Source: an uncultured Eubacterium sp.
Lineage (GTDB): Bacteria; Bacillota; Clostridia; Lachnospirales; Lachnospiraceae
Direction: 5' to 3'
Length of the DNA stretch: 64,000 nt
Assembly (NCBI GenBank): GCA_958446835.1
Contig: CAUCXT010000002.1
Coordinates: 1 to 64,000, forward strand
Shown: positions 25,583 through 35,341 of the stretch, in pieces
How positions within the stretch are numbered: the first letter of the stretch is position 1
Layout of the letters: every line of letters starts with the position of its first letter
The notes under the pieces: model-generated
Seen by the model: the letters and a program-made list of their open reading frames with translations, nothing else
What the model was told of the DNA's origin: nothing
Database searches by the model: none
Program-made: the position numbers and the translations under genes

Positions 25583-26884
25583 TTAGTATCTTATTTTATC
25601 ATCTGCATCAAGTATTGCGCCGGTCTGAACTTCTATTACCTGAAGTTCGCTTGTAGCGTGGATTGTGTGACGGCAGCCTAAAGGCAGAGTGATAACATCT
25701 CCTGATTTTACCTCACGGCGTACATCGTCAACAATAGTATAGCCTGTTCCGGAAAGCACGGTCCATACCTCGTCGCGGTGTTCATGGCTGTGATATTTAA
25801 GCTCATTGCCCGGACGGAGAATAATCTTGATGGTGAGCGACTCAGGCTGTATGTCAAGTATTGTGAAGCTTCCCCACGCCTTCTCCTCGAATCTTGCCAT
25901 AGGGTCAAGCTTATCGACATAAGGCTTGATTGTACTGCTCTTGGATTTATCTGATACAAGTACTCCGTCGCAGCCTACGGACACAACGACATCCTTAAGA
26001 CCCACACATATAACAGGGAGGTCAAGCTGGTTTATGACATTGGTGTTGGTGCAGTCGGCAATCTGGACATTTCCTATCGTGTCATTAACCATAACATCGG
26101 TGAAGGCGTCCCATGAGCCGACATCCTTCCACTGACCGGCAAAGCGGAGGCAGCGGATGTTGTTCTCCTTCTCGACAACGGCATAGTCGAAGCTTATCTT
26201 GGTAAGGCTCTCGTAATTGTCATATAAGGTCTGGTAATCGGCGCTGCCGAGCATTTTTCTGGAAATATCCAGAAGGTACGAAAGCTTGTATGCGAACACA
26301 CCGCCGTTCCATAGTGCGCCCTGCTCGATGTATTCTGCAGCAGCAGTCTCATTCGGCTTCTCTATAAAGCGGTTTACACGGCTTACACTGTCCTTGCTCT
26401 CGGGCATAATGTAGCCATAGCTGGAGCTTGGGAATGTAGGAGCTATTCCGAGAAGTGACAGATTGGACTGACCATCGGCGGCAAGCTCTGACAGCTTCTT
26501 CACAGCTTCAAAATAATCGAGATTAACATAAGGGTCAACCGGGCATACTACAACAGGTTCGTCCGGGTCAACATTTTTTACACCGGCTAAAAATGCACTC
26601 GCAAGAGCAATTGCCGGAAAGGTGTCCCTTCTGCAAGGCTCAATACAGATAGATACCTTGTTGCCGAGCTGATGCTTTATGGTTCCGACCTGACGCTTGC
26701 CTGTGGCGATAACCACGTTGGTGTCCGGGTCTACGGTTGTAATCTGGCGGTAAACACGCTGAACCATTGACTCCTGTTCACCATTCTCATTGGTGAGAAG
26801 CGGAATGAACTGTTTGGAGCGCACGGTATTTGACAGCGGCCAGAGACGCTGCCCTGAACCGCCGGATAATAATATGATATTCAT
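25583..26884 (-). CDS. manC: Mannose-1-phosphate guanylyltransferase (type II, with cupin)
   Basis: Makes GDP-mannose from mannose-1-phosphate and GTP. The 433-aa protein has the nucleotidyltransferase signature LLSGGSGQRLWPLSNTVRSK at the N-terminus, FIEKPNETAAAEYI and WNGGVFAYK in the middle, and a C-terminal cupin (ELKYHSHEHRDEVWTVLSGTG, near 350-370) like that of bifunctional ManC/isomerase proteins. ATG 26884 has AAAGGA upstream and starts right at the nucleotide-binding strand; the longer frame to 26959 is rejected. It is the first gene of a minus-strand operon with the GtrB-like gene, and its product feeds gmd/fcl at 15.5 kb. Confidence 0.95.
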   Translation of the reverse strand: MNIILLSGGSGQRLWPLSNTVRSKQFIPLLTNENGEQESMVQRVYRQITTVDPDTNVVIATGKRQVGTIKHQLGNKVSICIEPCRRDTFPAIALASAFLAGVKNVDPDEPVVVCPVDPYVNLDYFEAVKKLSELAADGQSNLSLLGIAPTFPSSSYGYIMPESKDSVSRVNRFIEKPNETAAAEYIEQGALWNGGVFAYKLSYLLDISRKMLGSADYQTLYDNYESLTKISFDYAVVEKENNIRCLRFAGQWKDVGSWDAFTDVMVNDTIGNVQIADCTNTNVINQLDLPVICVGLKDVVVSVGCDGVLVSDKSKSSTIKPYVDKLDPMARFEEKAWGSFTILDIQPESLTIKIILRPGNELKYHSHEHRDEVWTVLSGTGYTIVDDVRREVKSGDVITLPLGCRHTIHATSELQVIEVQTGAILDADDKIRY

Positions 26885-27002
26885 AAATTTAAGATTCCTT
26901 TCTAAAAAACAACACATGTTCATGAAACAACAGCATGTACATAATGTACTCTTATACATTGTGAAGGTATGCTGTGTAAGTACAATGTGTCGGCATAGTA
27001 CG

Positions 27003-27057
27003 CATACGCGTTGCGTATGGACTAAATAATTATACCAAAAAAAGCTTTACGATTCAA
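27003..27057 (-). promoter_or_regulatory. manC promoter with a palindromic operator
   Basis: On the minus strand TTGAAT (27057-27052), 17 bp, then TATAAT (27034-27029), preceded by TG as an extended -10. The palindrome CATACGC-GTT-GCGTATG (27003-27019) lies just downstream of the expected start, a usual place for a repressor site. The rest of 26885-27135 holds no gene. Confidence 0.65.
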
Positions 27058-27135
27058 GCAATAACAAGTAAGGATTGCTTTTTTAACAATTTTGTTGTAT
27101 GCTTTAATGTATTAAAGTTTGAAGGAGGCAGTACC

Positions 27136-28536
27136 ATGAACAATCATGAGATGATGGCTCTTGATGAAAAGCACAATGCAGAATTTGAGGAGCTGGTAAA
27201 ATATTGTATGACCTCCGGTGCAATCAATCTTGATTTGTACGAGGAATATGATGTAAAGAGAGGACTTCGAGATGCCAATGGTAAGGGTGTGCTTACAGGT
27301 CTTACCGAGATATCCGATGTCGTATCATATAAGTCAATAGATGGCGTTAAGACACCGATAGACGGTGAGCTGTATTATCAGGGTTATAATGTCGCAGACC
27401 TGATTGAAGGACTTCATGGCAGGAGGTATGCTTTTGAGGAGACCACATATCTGCTTTTATTCGGTGAGCTTCCTACAGCAGAGCAGCTTGAGAGGTTCAT
27501 AGGTATTTTGTCTGAATTACAGGAGCTGTCAGGACATTTCGTGCGCGATGTTATCATGAAGGCACCGAGTGCGAATATTATGAATGCTCTTTTGAAGAGT
27601 ATTGTCACACTGTATTCCTATGACGAGAATCCGGAGGACATTTCTCCGGCGAACGTGCTGCGCCAGTCTTTGCAGCTTATCGGCAAGATGCCGATTATTT
27701 CAGTTTATGCATATCATTCGTATCGTCATTTTAAGATGGATGACGTTCTTTTAATCCGAAACCCTGATAAAAATTGTTCAACGGCTGAGAATATTCTTCG
27801 TATGTTAAGACCGGATGGAAAATACACTGAGCTTGAGGCAAGGGTTCTTGATGTCGCGCTTGTGCTTCATGCGGAGCATGGCGGTGGTAATAACTCCACC
27901 TTCACAACACATGTTGTAACATCCTCAGGAACAGACACATATTCGACCATTGCCGCTTCAATAGCCTCACTTAAGGGTCCTAAGCACGGTGGTGCCAACC
28001 TCAAGGTTACACACATGATTGAGAATATCAAGGAGAATGTCAAGGACTGGGAGGACGAGGCAGAGATTGAGGAATATCTTGCGAAGATTCTCGACAAGCA
28101 GGCATTCGATGGAGCGGGTCTTATCTATGGTATGGGACATGCGGTATATACACTGTCCGATCCAAGAGAGGTTATTTTAAAGAGATATGCGAAGAGCCTT
28201 TCGGAGGAGAAGGGACTTACAAGGGAGTTCGAACTTCTTGACCGTATAGAGCGCATAGCCGGCAAGCTCATTGCACAGAGAAGAAGACTTTTCAAGCCTA
28301 TCTGTGCCAATGTGGATTTTTACAGTGGTTTTGTATATACTATGCTTGGAATACCTGAAGAGCTGTTCACACCGATTTTTGCAATATCACGTATATCGGG
28401 ATGGAGCGCACATCGTCTTGAGGAGCTTGTAAATAAGGGCAAAATCATTCGTCCGGCATATAAGTATGTCGGCTGGCATAAGCCGTATTACGATATTGAA
28501 CATCGTCTTGGCGATGTCAATGATAACTGGAAATAG
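27136..28536 (+). CDS. Citrate synthase
   Basis: Condenses oxaloacetate and acetyl-CoA to citrate. The 466-aa length is that of the longer clostridial form. The active-site His lies in LHAEHGGGNNSTF, the second His in YGMGHAVYTLSDPRE and the catalytic Asp in CANVDFYSGF. GAAGGAGG precedes the start. It begins a plus-strand run (citrate synthase, sugar kinase, hydrolase, aconitase-like hydratase) with gaps of 31-77 bp, which is consistent with an operon. Together with the hydratase it suggests a partial oxidative TCA branch for glutamate synthesis; no isocitrate dehydrogenase is in the window. Confidence 0.95.
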   Translation: MNNHEMMALDEKHNAEFEELVKYCMTSGAINLDLYEEYDVKRGLRDANGKGVLTGLTEISDVVSYKSIDGVKTPIDGELYYQGYNVADLIEGLHGRRYAFEETTYLLLFGELPTAEQLERFIGILSELQELSGHFVRDVIMKAPSANIMNALLKSIVTLYSYDENPEDISPANVLRQSLQLIGKMPIISVYAYHSYRHFKMDDVLLIRNPDKNCSTAENILRMLRPDGKYTELEARVLDVALVLHAEHGGGNNSTFTTHVVTSSGTDTYSTIAASIASLKGPKHGGANLKVTHMIENIKENVKDWEDEAEIEEYLAKILDKQAFDGAGLIYGMGHAVYTLSDPREVILKRYAKSLSEEKGLTREFELLDRIERIAGKLIAQRRRLFKPICANVDFYSGFVYTMLGIPEELFTPIFAISRISGWSAHRLEELVNKGKIIRPAYKYVGWHKPYYDIEHRLGDVNDNWK

Positions 28537-28568
28537 TTACACAAATTAAGAAAGCAGAGGATAATCCT

Positions 28569-29615
28569 ATGGCAAAAAAGGTTTTAAAAGATATCAAGGA
28601 TATTAAGTTTATTACGATAGGAGAGGTATTGCTTCGTCTGTCACCTCCTAATTTTGAGAAGATCCGTATGGCGAATTCATACACCATCAATTATGGAGGA
28701 GCTGAGGCGAATGTGGCAGCAGGTCTTTCAAATATGGGAGTTGACAGCACACTCTTTACGGTTGTTCCGAATAACTCGGTAGGTAAGTCGGCTGTCCGCT
28801 TCCTTCGTTCTAACGATGTACATATGTCGAAGACTATATATGCCGGAGAGCGTCTTGGAATATATTATCTTGAGGAGGGCTATGCGGTTCGTTCCTCCAA
28901 GGTAATCTATGACAGGGCACATTCTTCATTTTCGACGTATGATTACTCACAGATTGACTTTAAGGAGCTGTTAAAGGATTTCGACTGGCTGCACCTTAGC
29001 GGCATAACACCGGCACTTTCACAGAACTGCCGTGACATGATTCTCATGGCACTTAAGGCTGCTAAGGAGCTTGACATGATAGTCAGCTTCGATGGAAATT
29101 ACAGAAGTGCGTTGTGGGGATGGCAGGAGGCAAGAGACTGTATAACAAGCTATCTTCCTTATGTAGATGTACTTATCGGAATAGAGCCGCTCAACCTTAT
29201 AGGACCTGATGGTAAGGATCTGAAGGATGGCATGAGCCTGCAGCCTTCATTCAAGGATCAGGATAAGATATTTAAGGAGCTTCATGACAGATACGATTTC
29301 ATGGCGATAGCACGTCATGTGCGTTATGTTCATACCGGAAGTGAGAACTCACTGAAGGGTTACTTATGGTATGACGGCGAGACTTATGAGAGCAAGACCT
29401 TCCGATTTAATATTCTTGACCGTGTCGGCGGCGGGGATGCATTCGCAAGTGGTCTTATCTATGCACTTATGGAGAAGATGGAGCCTAAGGATATTGTTGA
29501 TTTTGCAGTGGCTACCTCGGTTATCAAGCACACTATTCATGGTGATTTTAATATCATTGATGATAAGCAGTCTATCTACAATCTTATGAAGCAGGAGTAT
29601 GAGATAAAGAGATAA
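28569..29615 (+). CDS. PfkB-family sugar kinase, KdgK-like
   Basis: A 348-aa ribokinase-family protein, most like 2-dehydro-3-deoxygluconate kinases. The N-terminal substrate-side motif is INYGGAEANVAAGLSNMG and the C-terminal catalytic motif is DRVGGGDAFASGLIYAL, with Asp as the base. KDG kinase acts in uronate (pectin) breakdown; the exact substrate cannot be proven here. It starts 32 bp after citrate synthase, an unusual partner. The start is ATG 28569 with GAGGATAAT upstream. Confidence 0.85.
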   Translation: MAKKVLKDIKDIKFITIGEVLLRLSPPNFEKIRMANSYTINYGGAEANVAAGLSNMGVDSTLFTVVPNNSVGKSAVRFLRSNDVHMSKTIYAGERLGIYYLEEGYAVRSSKVIYDRAHSSFSTYDYSQIDFKELLKDFDWLHLSGITPALSQNCRDMILMALKAAKELDMIVSFDGNYRSALWGWQEARDCITSYLPYVDVLIGIEPLNLIGPDGKDLKDGMSLQPSFKDQDKIFKELHDRYDFMAIARHVRYVHTGSENSLKGYLWYDGETYESKTFRFNILDRVGGGDAFASGLIYALMEKMEPKDIVDFAVATSVIKHTIHGDFNIIDDKQSIYNLMKQEYEIKR

Positions 29616-29646
29616 GACAGCGTAATGTTCGGAAGGGAGCGCAGGC

Positions 29647-30669
29647 ATGGCAAAAAAGAGAGAATTTTATTTTAAATCATGCGATGGGGTAAATCGTATC
29701 CACACTGTTGAATGGTCACCGGAGGATGGGGTGGTCAGAGCTGTACTTCATATCGTACATGGTATGGCGGAGCGCGTTGAGCGATACGATGATTTTGCAC
29801 GTTTTATGGCGGATAAGGGGTATCTTGTTGTTGGCGATGACCATTTAGGTCATGGTAAGACGGCGGCAGCTTCGACTGATTTTGGATATATCGGTGAGGA
29901 TGGTGCACATCTTCTTGTGAAGGATGAGCACAGGCTGCAAAGACACATGAAGCAATTATATCCGGTTGTGCCATATATTATACTTGGACACAGCATGGGA
30001 AGTTACATTACCAGAAGATTCATTTCGATATATGGGGATGACGTCGATGCGTGTCTCATTCTAGGAACAGGCTTCCAGTCCGCTGCTGAGACAGGTGCAG
30101 GTCTTACAATCGCAGGTTTAACCGGAAAGCTCAGGGGCGAGCGCCACAGAAGCGATTTCCTTACAGAGCTTGGGTTCGGAAAATACTGTGCAAGAATTGA
30201 GAATCCACGCACTGAGAGTGACTGGCTCTCAAGGGATGAGAAGGTTGTAGACGATTTTAAGAATGACCCTCTGTGCGATTTCATTTTCACTGTAGATGGC
30301 TTCAAGGCTCTACTCACATTAGTGAGAGAGGACTGTGATGACAGAACAGCACAGAAGGTTCCTAAGGAGCTTCCTATATATATACTTTCAGGTGCTGAGG
30401 ACCCTGTCGGACAGTATGGCGAAGGGGTTATGAAGACTTATGAGCAGTACAAGCAGGCGGGAATTGAGAACCTTCAGGTGAAGATTTACCCTGAGATGAG
30501 ACATGAGATTCTCAATGAGCTTGGCAAGGAAGAAGTATATGAGGATATTCTGCGCTGGACGGAGGAAAGAATTTCAGAGTATGCACAGGAGAATGATGAG
30601 TCAGATACTGAGAATGACGATGCATCGGATTCTCAGATGGATGACAAGGCAGACTCGCAGGAAGAATGA
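29647..30669 (+). CDS. Alpha/beta hydrolase, monoacylglycerol-lipase-like
   Basis: A 340-aa serine hydrolase (Hydrolase_4 / lysophospholipase-like). The oxyanion region VLHIVHGMAERVERY lies near 34-48, the nucleophile elbow LGHSMGSY has Ser116, and likely acid and base lie in SGAEDPVGQYGEG and PEMRHEILNE. A strongly acidic tail of about 30 residues (ENDESDTENDDASD and on) is unusual and may be a flexible surface tail. There is no signal peptide, so it is cytosolic. GGGAGCGCAGGC precedes the start. It lies within the citrate synthase-hydratase run. Confidence 0.88.
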   Translation: MAKKREFYFKSCDGVNRIHTVEWSPEDGVVRAVLHIVHGMAERVERYDDFARFMADKGYLVVGDDHLGHGKTAAASTDFGYIGEDGAHLLVKDEHRLQRHMKQLYPVVPYIILGHSMGSYITRRFISIYGDDVDACLILGTGFQSAAETGAGLTIAGLTGKLRGERHRSDFLTELGFGKYCARIENPRTESDWLSRDEKVVDDFKNDPLCDFIFTVDGFKALLTLVREDCDDRTAQKVPKELPIYILSGAEDPVGQYGEGVMKTYEQYKQAGIENLQVKIYPEMRHEILNELGKEEVYEDILRWTEERISEYAQENDESDTENDDASDSQMDDKADSQEE

Positions 30670-30746
30670 AACGATGTGGACATGATTGTGAATGTCTGCT
30701 CTGATTTAAGATAAAATAGCGTTATCATCGCGGGAAGAGGATATGT

Positions 30747-33032
30747 ATGATTAAGTTGGGCACTTCCGGAGCATGGCTCTTAAACGGAAAAGAGGTTATT
30801 GAAGACGGACCTGAGGCATTGGCGGAAATCAAGGCAAAGACAGGTCATGAGGTATCTAAGGCGGAGGCGGCAAAGGAAACTATTGCCTATTCTATATTAG
30901 AGAAGCACAATACATCCGATAACATGGATAAGCTTAAGCTCAGATTTGATAAGCTTACATCCCATGATATAACTTTTGTCGGAATTATACAGACTGCAAG
31001 AGCATCGGGGCTTGAGAAGTTTCCAATGCCTTATGTTCTTACTAACTGCCATAACAGTCTCTGTGCTGTCGGCGGAACGATAAATGAGGATGACCACATG
31101 TTCGGACTCAGCTGTGCGAAGAAGTACGGCGGAGTGTATGTTCCGCCTCATCAGGCTGTCATCCATCAGTTTGCAAGAGAGAGACTGGCGGAGTGCGGCG
31201 CGATGATTCTTGGCTCAGATTCTCATACGCGTTATGGTGCTCTCGGTACAATGGCTATAGGTGAGGGCGGCGGAGAACTTGCAAAGCAGCTTCTTAACAA
31301 GACCTATGATGTTGCCATGCCGGGTGTGGTTGCCATATATCTTACAGGGGAACCGATGAAGGGCGTGGGTCCTCAGGATGTCGCACTTGCGATTATCGGT
31401 GCCGTATTTGGCAACGGATATGTCAAGAATAAGGTTATGGAGTTCGTCGGGCCGGGTGTTTCTAACCTGAGCGCCGATTTCAGAATCGGAATTGATGTTA
31501 TGACAACGGAGACAACATGTCTTTCATCAATATGGAGAACGGATGATAAAATTAAGGATTTCTATGAGGTACATGGCCGTGGCGAGTGTTATAGTGAGCT
31601 TAATCCGGGTGATGTTGCCTACTATGACGGAGTTGTCTATGTAGATCTTGGCAGCATTAAGCCTATGATTGCAATGCCTTTCCATCCTAGCAATGTATAT
31701 ACTATTGAGGAACTTAATGCCAACCTTATGGATATCCTTGATGATGTCGAGAAGCGTGCAGCGGTGAGCCTTGATAATAAGGTTCCGTTTACACTCAAGG
31801 ATAAGGTGAGAAACGGGAAGCTCTATGTTGAGCAGGGAATTATTGCAGGCTGTGCAGGCGGTGGCTTCGAGAACATCTGTGCAGCAGCGGATATTCTGAA
31901 GGGAAAGAGCATTGGCTCGGACGAGTTCACTCTCAGCGTATATCCTGCAAGTACGCCTATCTATGCGGAGCTTGCAAGAAACGGCAGACTTGCCGACCTT
32001 ATGACAACCGGAGCTATTGTAAAGACAGCATTCTGCGGTCCATGCTTTGGAGCCGGGGATACACCTGCTAACAATGCTTTCAGTATCCGTCATTCAACGC
32101 GTAACTTCCCTAACCGTGAGGGTTCTAAGCTGCAGAATGGTCAGATTGCCTCAGTTGCACTTATGGATGCGCGTTCAATCGCTGCAACAGCGGCTAATAA
32201 GGGATATCTCACAGCGGCTACGGATGTGGATGTAGAATTTACCAATCCTACATATCATTTTGATAAGACAATATACGAGAACAGAGTATTTGACAGCAAG
32301 GGAGTCGCAGATCCTTCTGTTGAAATTAAGTTTGGCCCGAATATCAAGGACTGGCCTGAGCAGGTTGCGCTCACAGACAATATTCTCCTCAAGGTTGTAT
32401 CGGAGATACATGACCCTGTAACAACAACGGATGAGCTCATTCCTTCAGGGGAGACTTCATCATATCGTTCCAACCCTCTTGGTCTTGCAGAGTTCACTCT
32501 TTCAAGAAAGGACCCTGCGTATGTTGGTCTTGCCAAGGAGATGAGAGCTGCTGAGGAGGTAAGAAGAAGCGGTGGATGTCCTATGGAGAGCAATGACGAG
32601 GTTAAGCGTGCATTTACCGTTGTCAAGGAAGCATACCCTGAGCTTAAGGTATCTGAGACAGAAATCGGAAGCACGATATTCGCTGTTAAGCCGGGTGATG
32701 GCTCAGCGCGTGAGCAGGCTGCCTCCTGCCAGAGAGTACTTGGCGGTCTTGCCAACATAGCCAATGAATATGCGACAAAGAGATACCGTTCAAATCTCAT
32801 CAACTGGGGACTTATTCCTTTTATAATAGACGAGGGTGAACTGCCTTTTAAGAATGGAGATTTCATTTTCATTCCGGGGGCAGCAACAGCAATAAGGGAT
32901 AAGGTTTCAGAGGTCAAGGCTTACGTTGTTAAGGATAAGCTTGTCGAATTCACATTGAAGATAGGTGAGCTTACCGACGATGAGAGACAGATAATACTTG
33001 ATGGATGTCTCATTAACTATTATAGACATTAA
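30747..33032 (+). CDS. Aconitase-superfamily hydratase (YbhJ-like)
   Basis: A 761-aa protein of the aconitase superfamily. SDSHTRYGALGTMAIGEGGG and the iron-sulfur ligands (Cys in AGCAGGGFENIC and the pair in FCGPCFGAGD) are visible, and a C-terminal swivelling domain follows. It resembles the E. coli YbhJ-type hydratases more than AcnA or AcnB. Its position three genes after citrate synthase suggests that it serves as the aconitase of this organism; that is inference. AGAGG lies upstream of ATG 30747. A large hairpin follows the gene. Confidence 0.85.
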   Translation: MIKLGTSGAWLLNGKEVIEDGPEALAEIKAKTGHEVSKAEAAKETIAYSILEKHNTSDNMDKLKLRFDKLTSHDITFVGIIQTARASGLEKFPMPYVLTNCHNSLCAVGGTINEDDHMFGLSCAKKYGGVYVPPHQAVIHQFARERLAECGAMILGSDSHTRYGALGTMAIGEGGGELAKQLLNKTYDVAMPGVVAIYLTGEPMKGVGPQDVALAIIGAVFGNGYVKNKVMEFVGPGVSNLSADFRIGIDVMTTETTCLSSIWRTDDKIKDFYEVHGRGECYSELNPGDVAYYDGVVYVDLGSIKPMIAMPFHPSNVYTIEELNANLMDILDDVEKRAAVSLDNKVPFTLKDKVRNGKLYVEQGIIAGCAGGGFENICAAADILKGKSIGSDEFTLSVYPASTPIYAELARNGRLADLMTTGAIVKTAFCGPCFGAGDTPANNAFSIRHSTRNFPNREGSKLQNGQIASVALMDARSIAATAANKGYLTAATDVDVEFTNPTYHFDKTIYENRVFDSKGVADPSVEIKFGPNIKDWPEQVALTDNILLKVVSEIHDPVTTTDELIPSGETSSYRSNPLGLAEFTLSRKDPAYVGLAKEMRAAEEVRRSGGCPMESNDEVKRAFTVVKEAYPELKVSETEIGSTIFAVKPGDGSAREQAASCQRVLGGLANIANEYATKRYRSNLINWGLIPFIIDEGELPFKNGDFIFIPGAATAIRDKVSEVKAYVVKDKLVEFTLKIGELTDDERQIILDGCLINYYRH

Positions 33033-33046
33033 TATAGCTCCTGTAT

Positions 33047-33125
33047 CAGGTAAGCCGTCCGCACCCTATTGTGTAATATGTGCTATTGTGTGACATAGTA
33101 CTGTGCGGGGGCTTACCTGTTTTGG
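33047..33125 (+). terminator. Long hairpin after the hydratase gene
   Basis: CAGGTAAGCC and CCGCAC on the left pair with GTGCGG and GGCTTACCTG on the right (to 33119), with TTTTGGGTTTT following. It probably terminates the citrate synthase-hydratase run. The 40-base loop contains two CTATTGTGT-like repeats. Confidence 0.6.
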
Positions 33126-33172
33126 GTTTTGTAATTGCCTAAATAACATATAAAAATTGGGGGATAAAAACT

Positions 33173-34138
33173 ATGAAGAATGAAGGATTTATTTTTTTAA
33201 AGCCGGTATTTAAAGAAATGATATGGGGCGGTAATCGTCTGGCTACGGAGTTTGGCTATGATATACCGGGGGATGACACGGGAGAGTGCTGGGGAATCAG
33301 CGCTCATCCGAATGGCGATTGTACCGTAATGAACGGAGAGTACGCGGGTATGAAGCTTTCGCAGCTTTGGAATGAACACCCTGAGCTGTTTGGCAAAGAG
33401 AAGGCGGAAGGTGTATTTCCACTGCTTACCAAGATTATTGACGCGAAGGCTGACCTTAGTATTCAGGTTCACCCATCGGATGACTATGCCAAGGTTAATG
33501 AGAACGGCTCACTTGGAAAGACTGAGTGCTGGTATATTCTTGATTGTCCGGAGGGAGCTACATTGGTTGTAGGTCACAATGCCAAGGATAAAGAAGAGTG
33601 TGCGAAGATGATTCACGAAGGAAGGTGGAGCGAGTTTATCCGTGAGGTTCCGATACACAAGGGGGACTTTGTCTCCATCGTGCCGGGCACTGTTCACGCG
33701 ATAAAGGCGGGTGTCATGCTTCTTGAGACACAGCAGAACAGTGACATCACATACCGCGTATATGATTATGACCGCCTTTCTAATGGCAAGAAGAGGGAGC
33801 TTCATGTCGAGAAGTCAATTGATGTCATCAATGCACCTGCTTCTCCGGCACAGGACAGTATCCATAATTTTGCCAATGTCCAGAAGAATAAGCCTGTTCT
33901 TATGGAAAAGAGCGCTTATTACAAGGTATGGAAGCTTGTTGTAGAGGCTGGCTCGGAGCTTCAGCTTTCAAGAGAAAAGGACTTTGACAGCAGTTATCTG
34001 CTTGCAAGTGTGGTAGCCGGAAGCGGATACATTAACGATACAGCCATCAAAAAGGGCGACCATTTCATTGTGACAAATGAATGTGACAGCTTAAGCTTTA
34101 GCGGAGATATGGAGATTATCCTATCTGCGCAGATATAA
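33173..34138 (+). CDS. manA: Mannose-6-phosphate isomerase, type I
   Basis: Interconverts fructose-6-phosphate and mannose-6-phosphate, feeding GDP-mannose synthesis or mannose catabolism. The 321-aa length fits the short Gram-positive class. Zinc-site motifs are visible: SIQVHPSDDYA, GKTECWYIL and VPGTVHAIKAG, with WGGNRLATEFGYD near the start. ATG 33173 is preceded by GGGGGAT. The DUF896 gene follows 26 bp downstream. With manC it covers two of three steps from fructose-6-phosphate to GDP-mannose. Confidence 0.95.
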   Translation: MKNEGFIFLKPVFKEMIWGGNRLATEFGYDIPGDDTGECWGISAHPNGDCTVMNGEYAGMKLSQLWNEHPELFGKEKAEGVFPLLTKIIDAKADLSIQVHPSDDYAKVNENGSLGKTECWYILDCPEGATLVVGHNAKDKEECAKMIHEGRWSEFIREVPIHKGDFVSIVPGTVHAIKAGVMLLETQQNSDITYRVYDYDRLSNGKKRELHVEKSIDVINAPASPAQDSIHNFANVQKNKPVLMEKSAYYKVWKLVVEAGSELQLSREKDFDSSYLLASVVAGSGYINDTAIKKGDHFIVTNECDSLSFSGDMEIILSAQI

Positions 34139-34164
34139 TTATTGAAACGAGGAATAGTAATAGT

Positions 34165-34392
34165 ATGACAGAGCAGGAACTTGATAAAATGATTGCGAGA
34201 ATAAACGAACTCGCGCATAAATCTAAAAAAGAAGGTTTGACAGAGGAGGAAGCTATGGAGCAGACTGAGCTCAGAGGCAAGTATATAGCTAACTTCAGAA
34301 CCAATTTCCGCAACCAGCTTGACAAGATAGATGTGAAGCAGGCTGATGGAACCATTGTGAATCTTGGAGACATGCACAGAAATAAAAAGTAA
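34165..34392 (+). CDS. DUF896 (YnzC-like) small protein
   Basis: A 75-aa helical protein of the DUF896/YnzC family. The signature is clear: RINELAHKSKKEGLTEEEAM then LRGKYIANFRTNFRNQLDKI, ending in an acidic/basic tail. In Bacillus some members are in SOS operons, but the function is unknown and no LexA box was seen here. It follows manA by 26 bp. A MITE begins four bases after the stop. Confidence 0.9.
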   Translation: MTEQELDKMIARINELAHKSKKEGLTEEEAMEQTELRGKYIANFRTNFRNQLDKIDVKQADGTIVNLGDMHRNKK

Positions 34393-34395
34393 AAT

Positions 34396-34583
34396 GATGT
34401 TGGTGTCAAAACATACAAGTTTAATATAAGAGTGTATAACGTATTATATTTATGCATATCAGCTCCATTGTCCGAAGCAAGATGTTCTTGGAACAATCTA
34501 AGCTTCTCCCAAAAGTCGTGATATGCATAAATATAATACGTTATACACGCTAAGTTTGTAGAGCATGTTATAACCCCAACATC
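34396..34583. mobile_element. MITE, short form (188 bp)
   Basis: Starts GATGTTGGTGTCAAAACAT and ends ATGTTATAACCCCAACATC, so its terminal repeats are less perfect than those of the long copy. The subterminal arms (GTATAACGTATTATATTTAT and complement) are conserved. GTAAAAT occurs at 34389-34395 and, offset by one base, at 34585-34591, a probable target duplication. It has no coding capacity. Confidence 0.85.
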
Positions 34584-34643
34584 TGTAAAATGTAATAATG
34601 TGTAAAAGCCCGGAATATAATTGAGCAGAAAAATGTCTGAAGT

Positions 34644-35261
34644 GTGTGGATGCAAATGCTTAATTGTATCTGGGCTTTTATGCTTATAGTGGGAATAATA
34701 TATGGTGCATGGTCGGGGAATATGTCCGCTGTGTCAGACGCTGTGCTTGACAGCTCTGTTCAGGCAGTGGAACTGGTTATATCCATGGCGGGGATTGTTG
34801 CAATGTGGTGCGGAATTATGGAGATATCAGATAACGCAGGTATTGTAAAACTGCTATCAAGATGGCTCAGACCTATTGTGCTATGGCTGTTTCCGGGTCT
34901 GCGTGGGGAAGAAGGGGAAAAAGCTGCCGAATATATAACGATCAACTTCATAATGAATATGCTTGGAACAGGGTGGAGCGCAACCGGTCCCGGACTCATG
35001 GCGATGGAGGAGCTTGATAAAATCAATCGGAAAAATGATCCCGACAGAAATACGGCCTCTAATGAAATGTGTACATTTCTGGTTCTTAACATATCATCAC
35101 TTCAGCTTATTCCGGTTAATATAATTGCATTCAGGAGAGCCTATGGGGCAGTCGCACCTGCGTCCATAGTGCTGCCTGCACTGATAGCCACAAGCATGAG
35201 CACTATGGCAGCGGTATTGTTCTGCAAGGTGATGTGTTTGGCGAGCAAAGGGCATAGTTAA
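34644..35261 (+). CDS. spmA: Spore maturation protein A-like membrane protein
   Basis: A 205-aa polytopic protein of the SpmA/nucleoside-recognition (Gate) family: NCIWAFMLIVGIIYGAWSGN, AGIVAMWCGIMEISDNAG and FIMNMLGTGWSATGPGLMAM are typical. SpmA/SpmB affect spore core dehydration in Bacillus; many non-sporulating Clostridia keep the pair. The start could be GTG 34644, ATG 34650 or ATG 34656; none has a strong site. Its usual partner spmB is not adjacent but lies 2.7 kb downstream, beyond two inverted genes. Confidence 0.88.
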   Translation: MWMQMLNCIWAFMLIVGIIYGAWSGNMSAVSDAVLDSSVQAVELVISMAGIVAMWCGIMEISDNAGIVKLLSRWLRPIVLWLFPGLRGEEGEKAAEYITINFIMNMLGTGWSATGPGLMAMEELDKINRKNDPDRNTASNEMCTFLVLNISSLQLIPVNIIAFRRAYGAVAPASIVLPALIATSMSTMAAVLFCKVMCLASKGHS

Positions 35262-35341
35262 ATAAGGGATATATCAATATGGGGCATGGTTATACATGAA
35301 ATATATAGTCTAATATATGCAAGCTGGGTAAAGCAAATATA

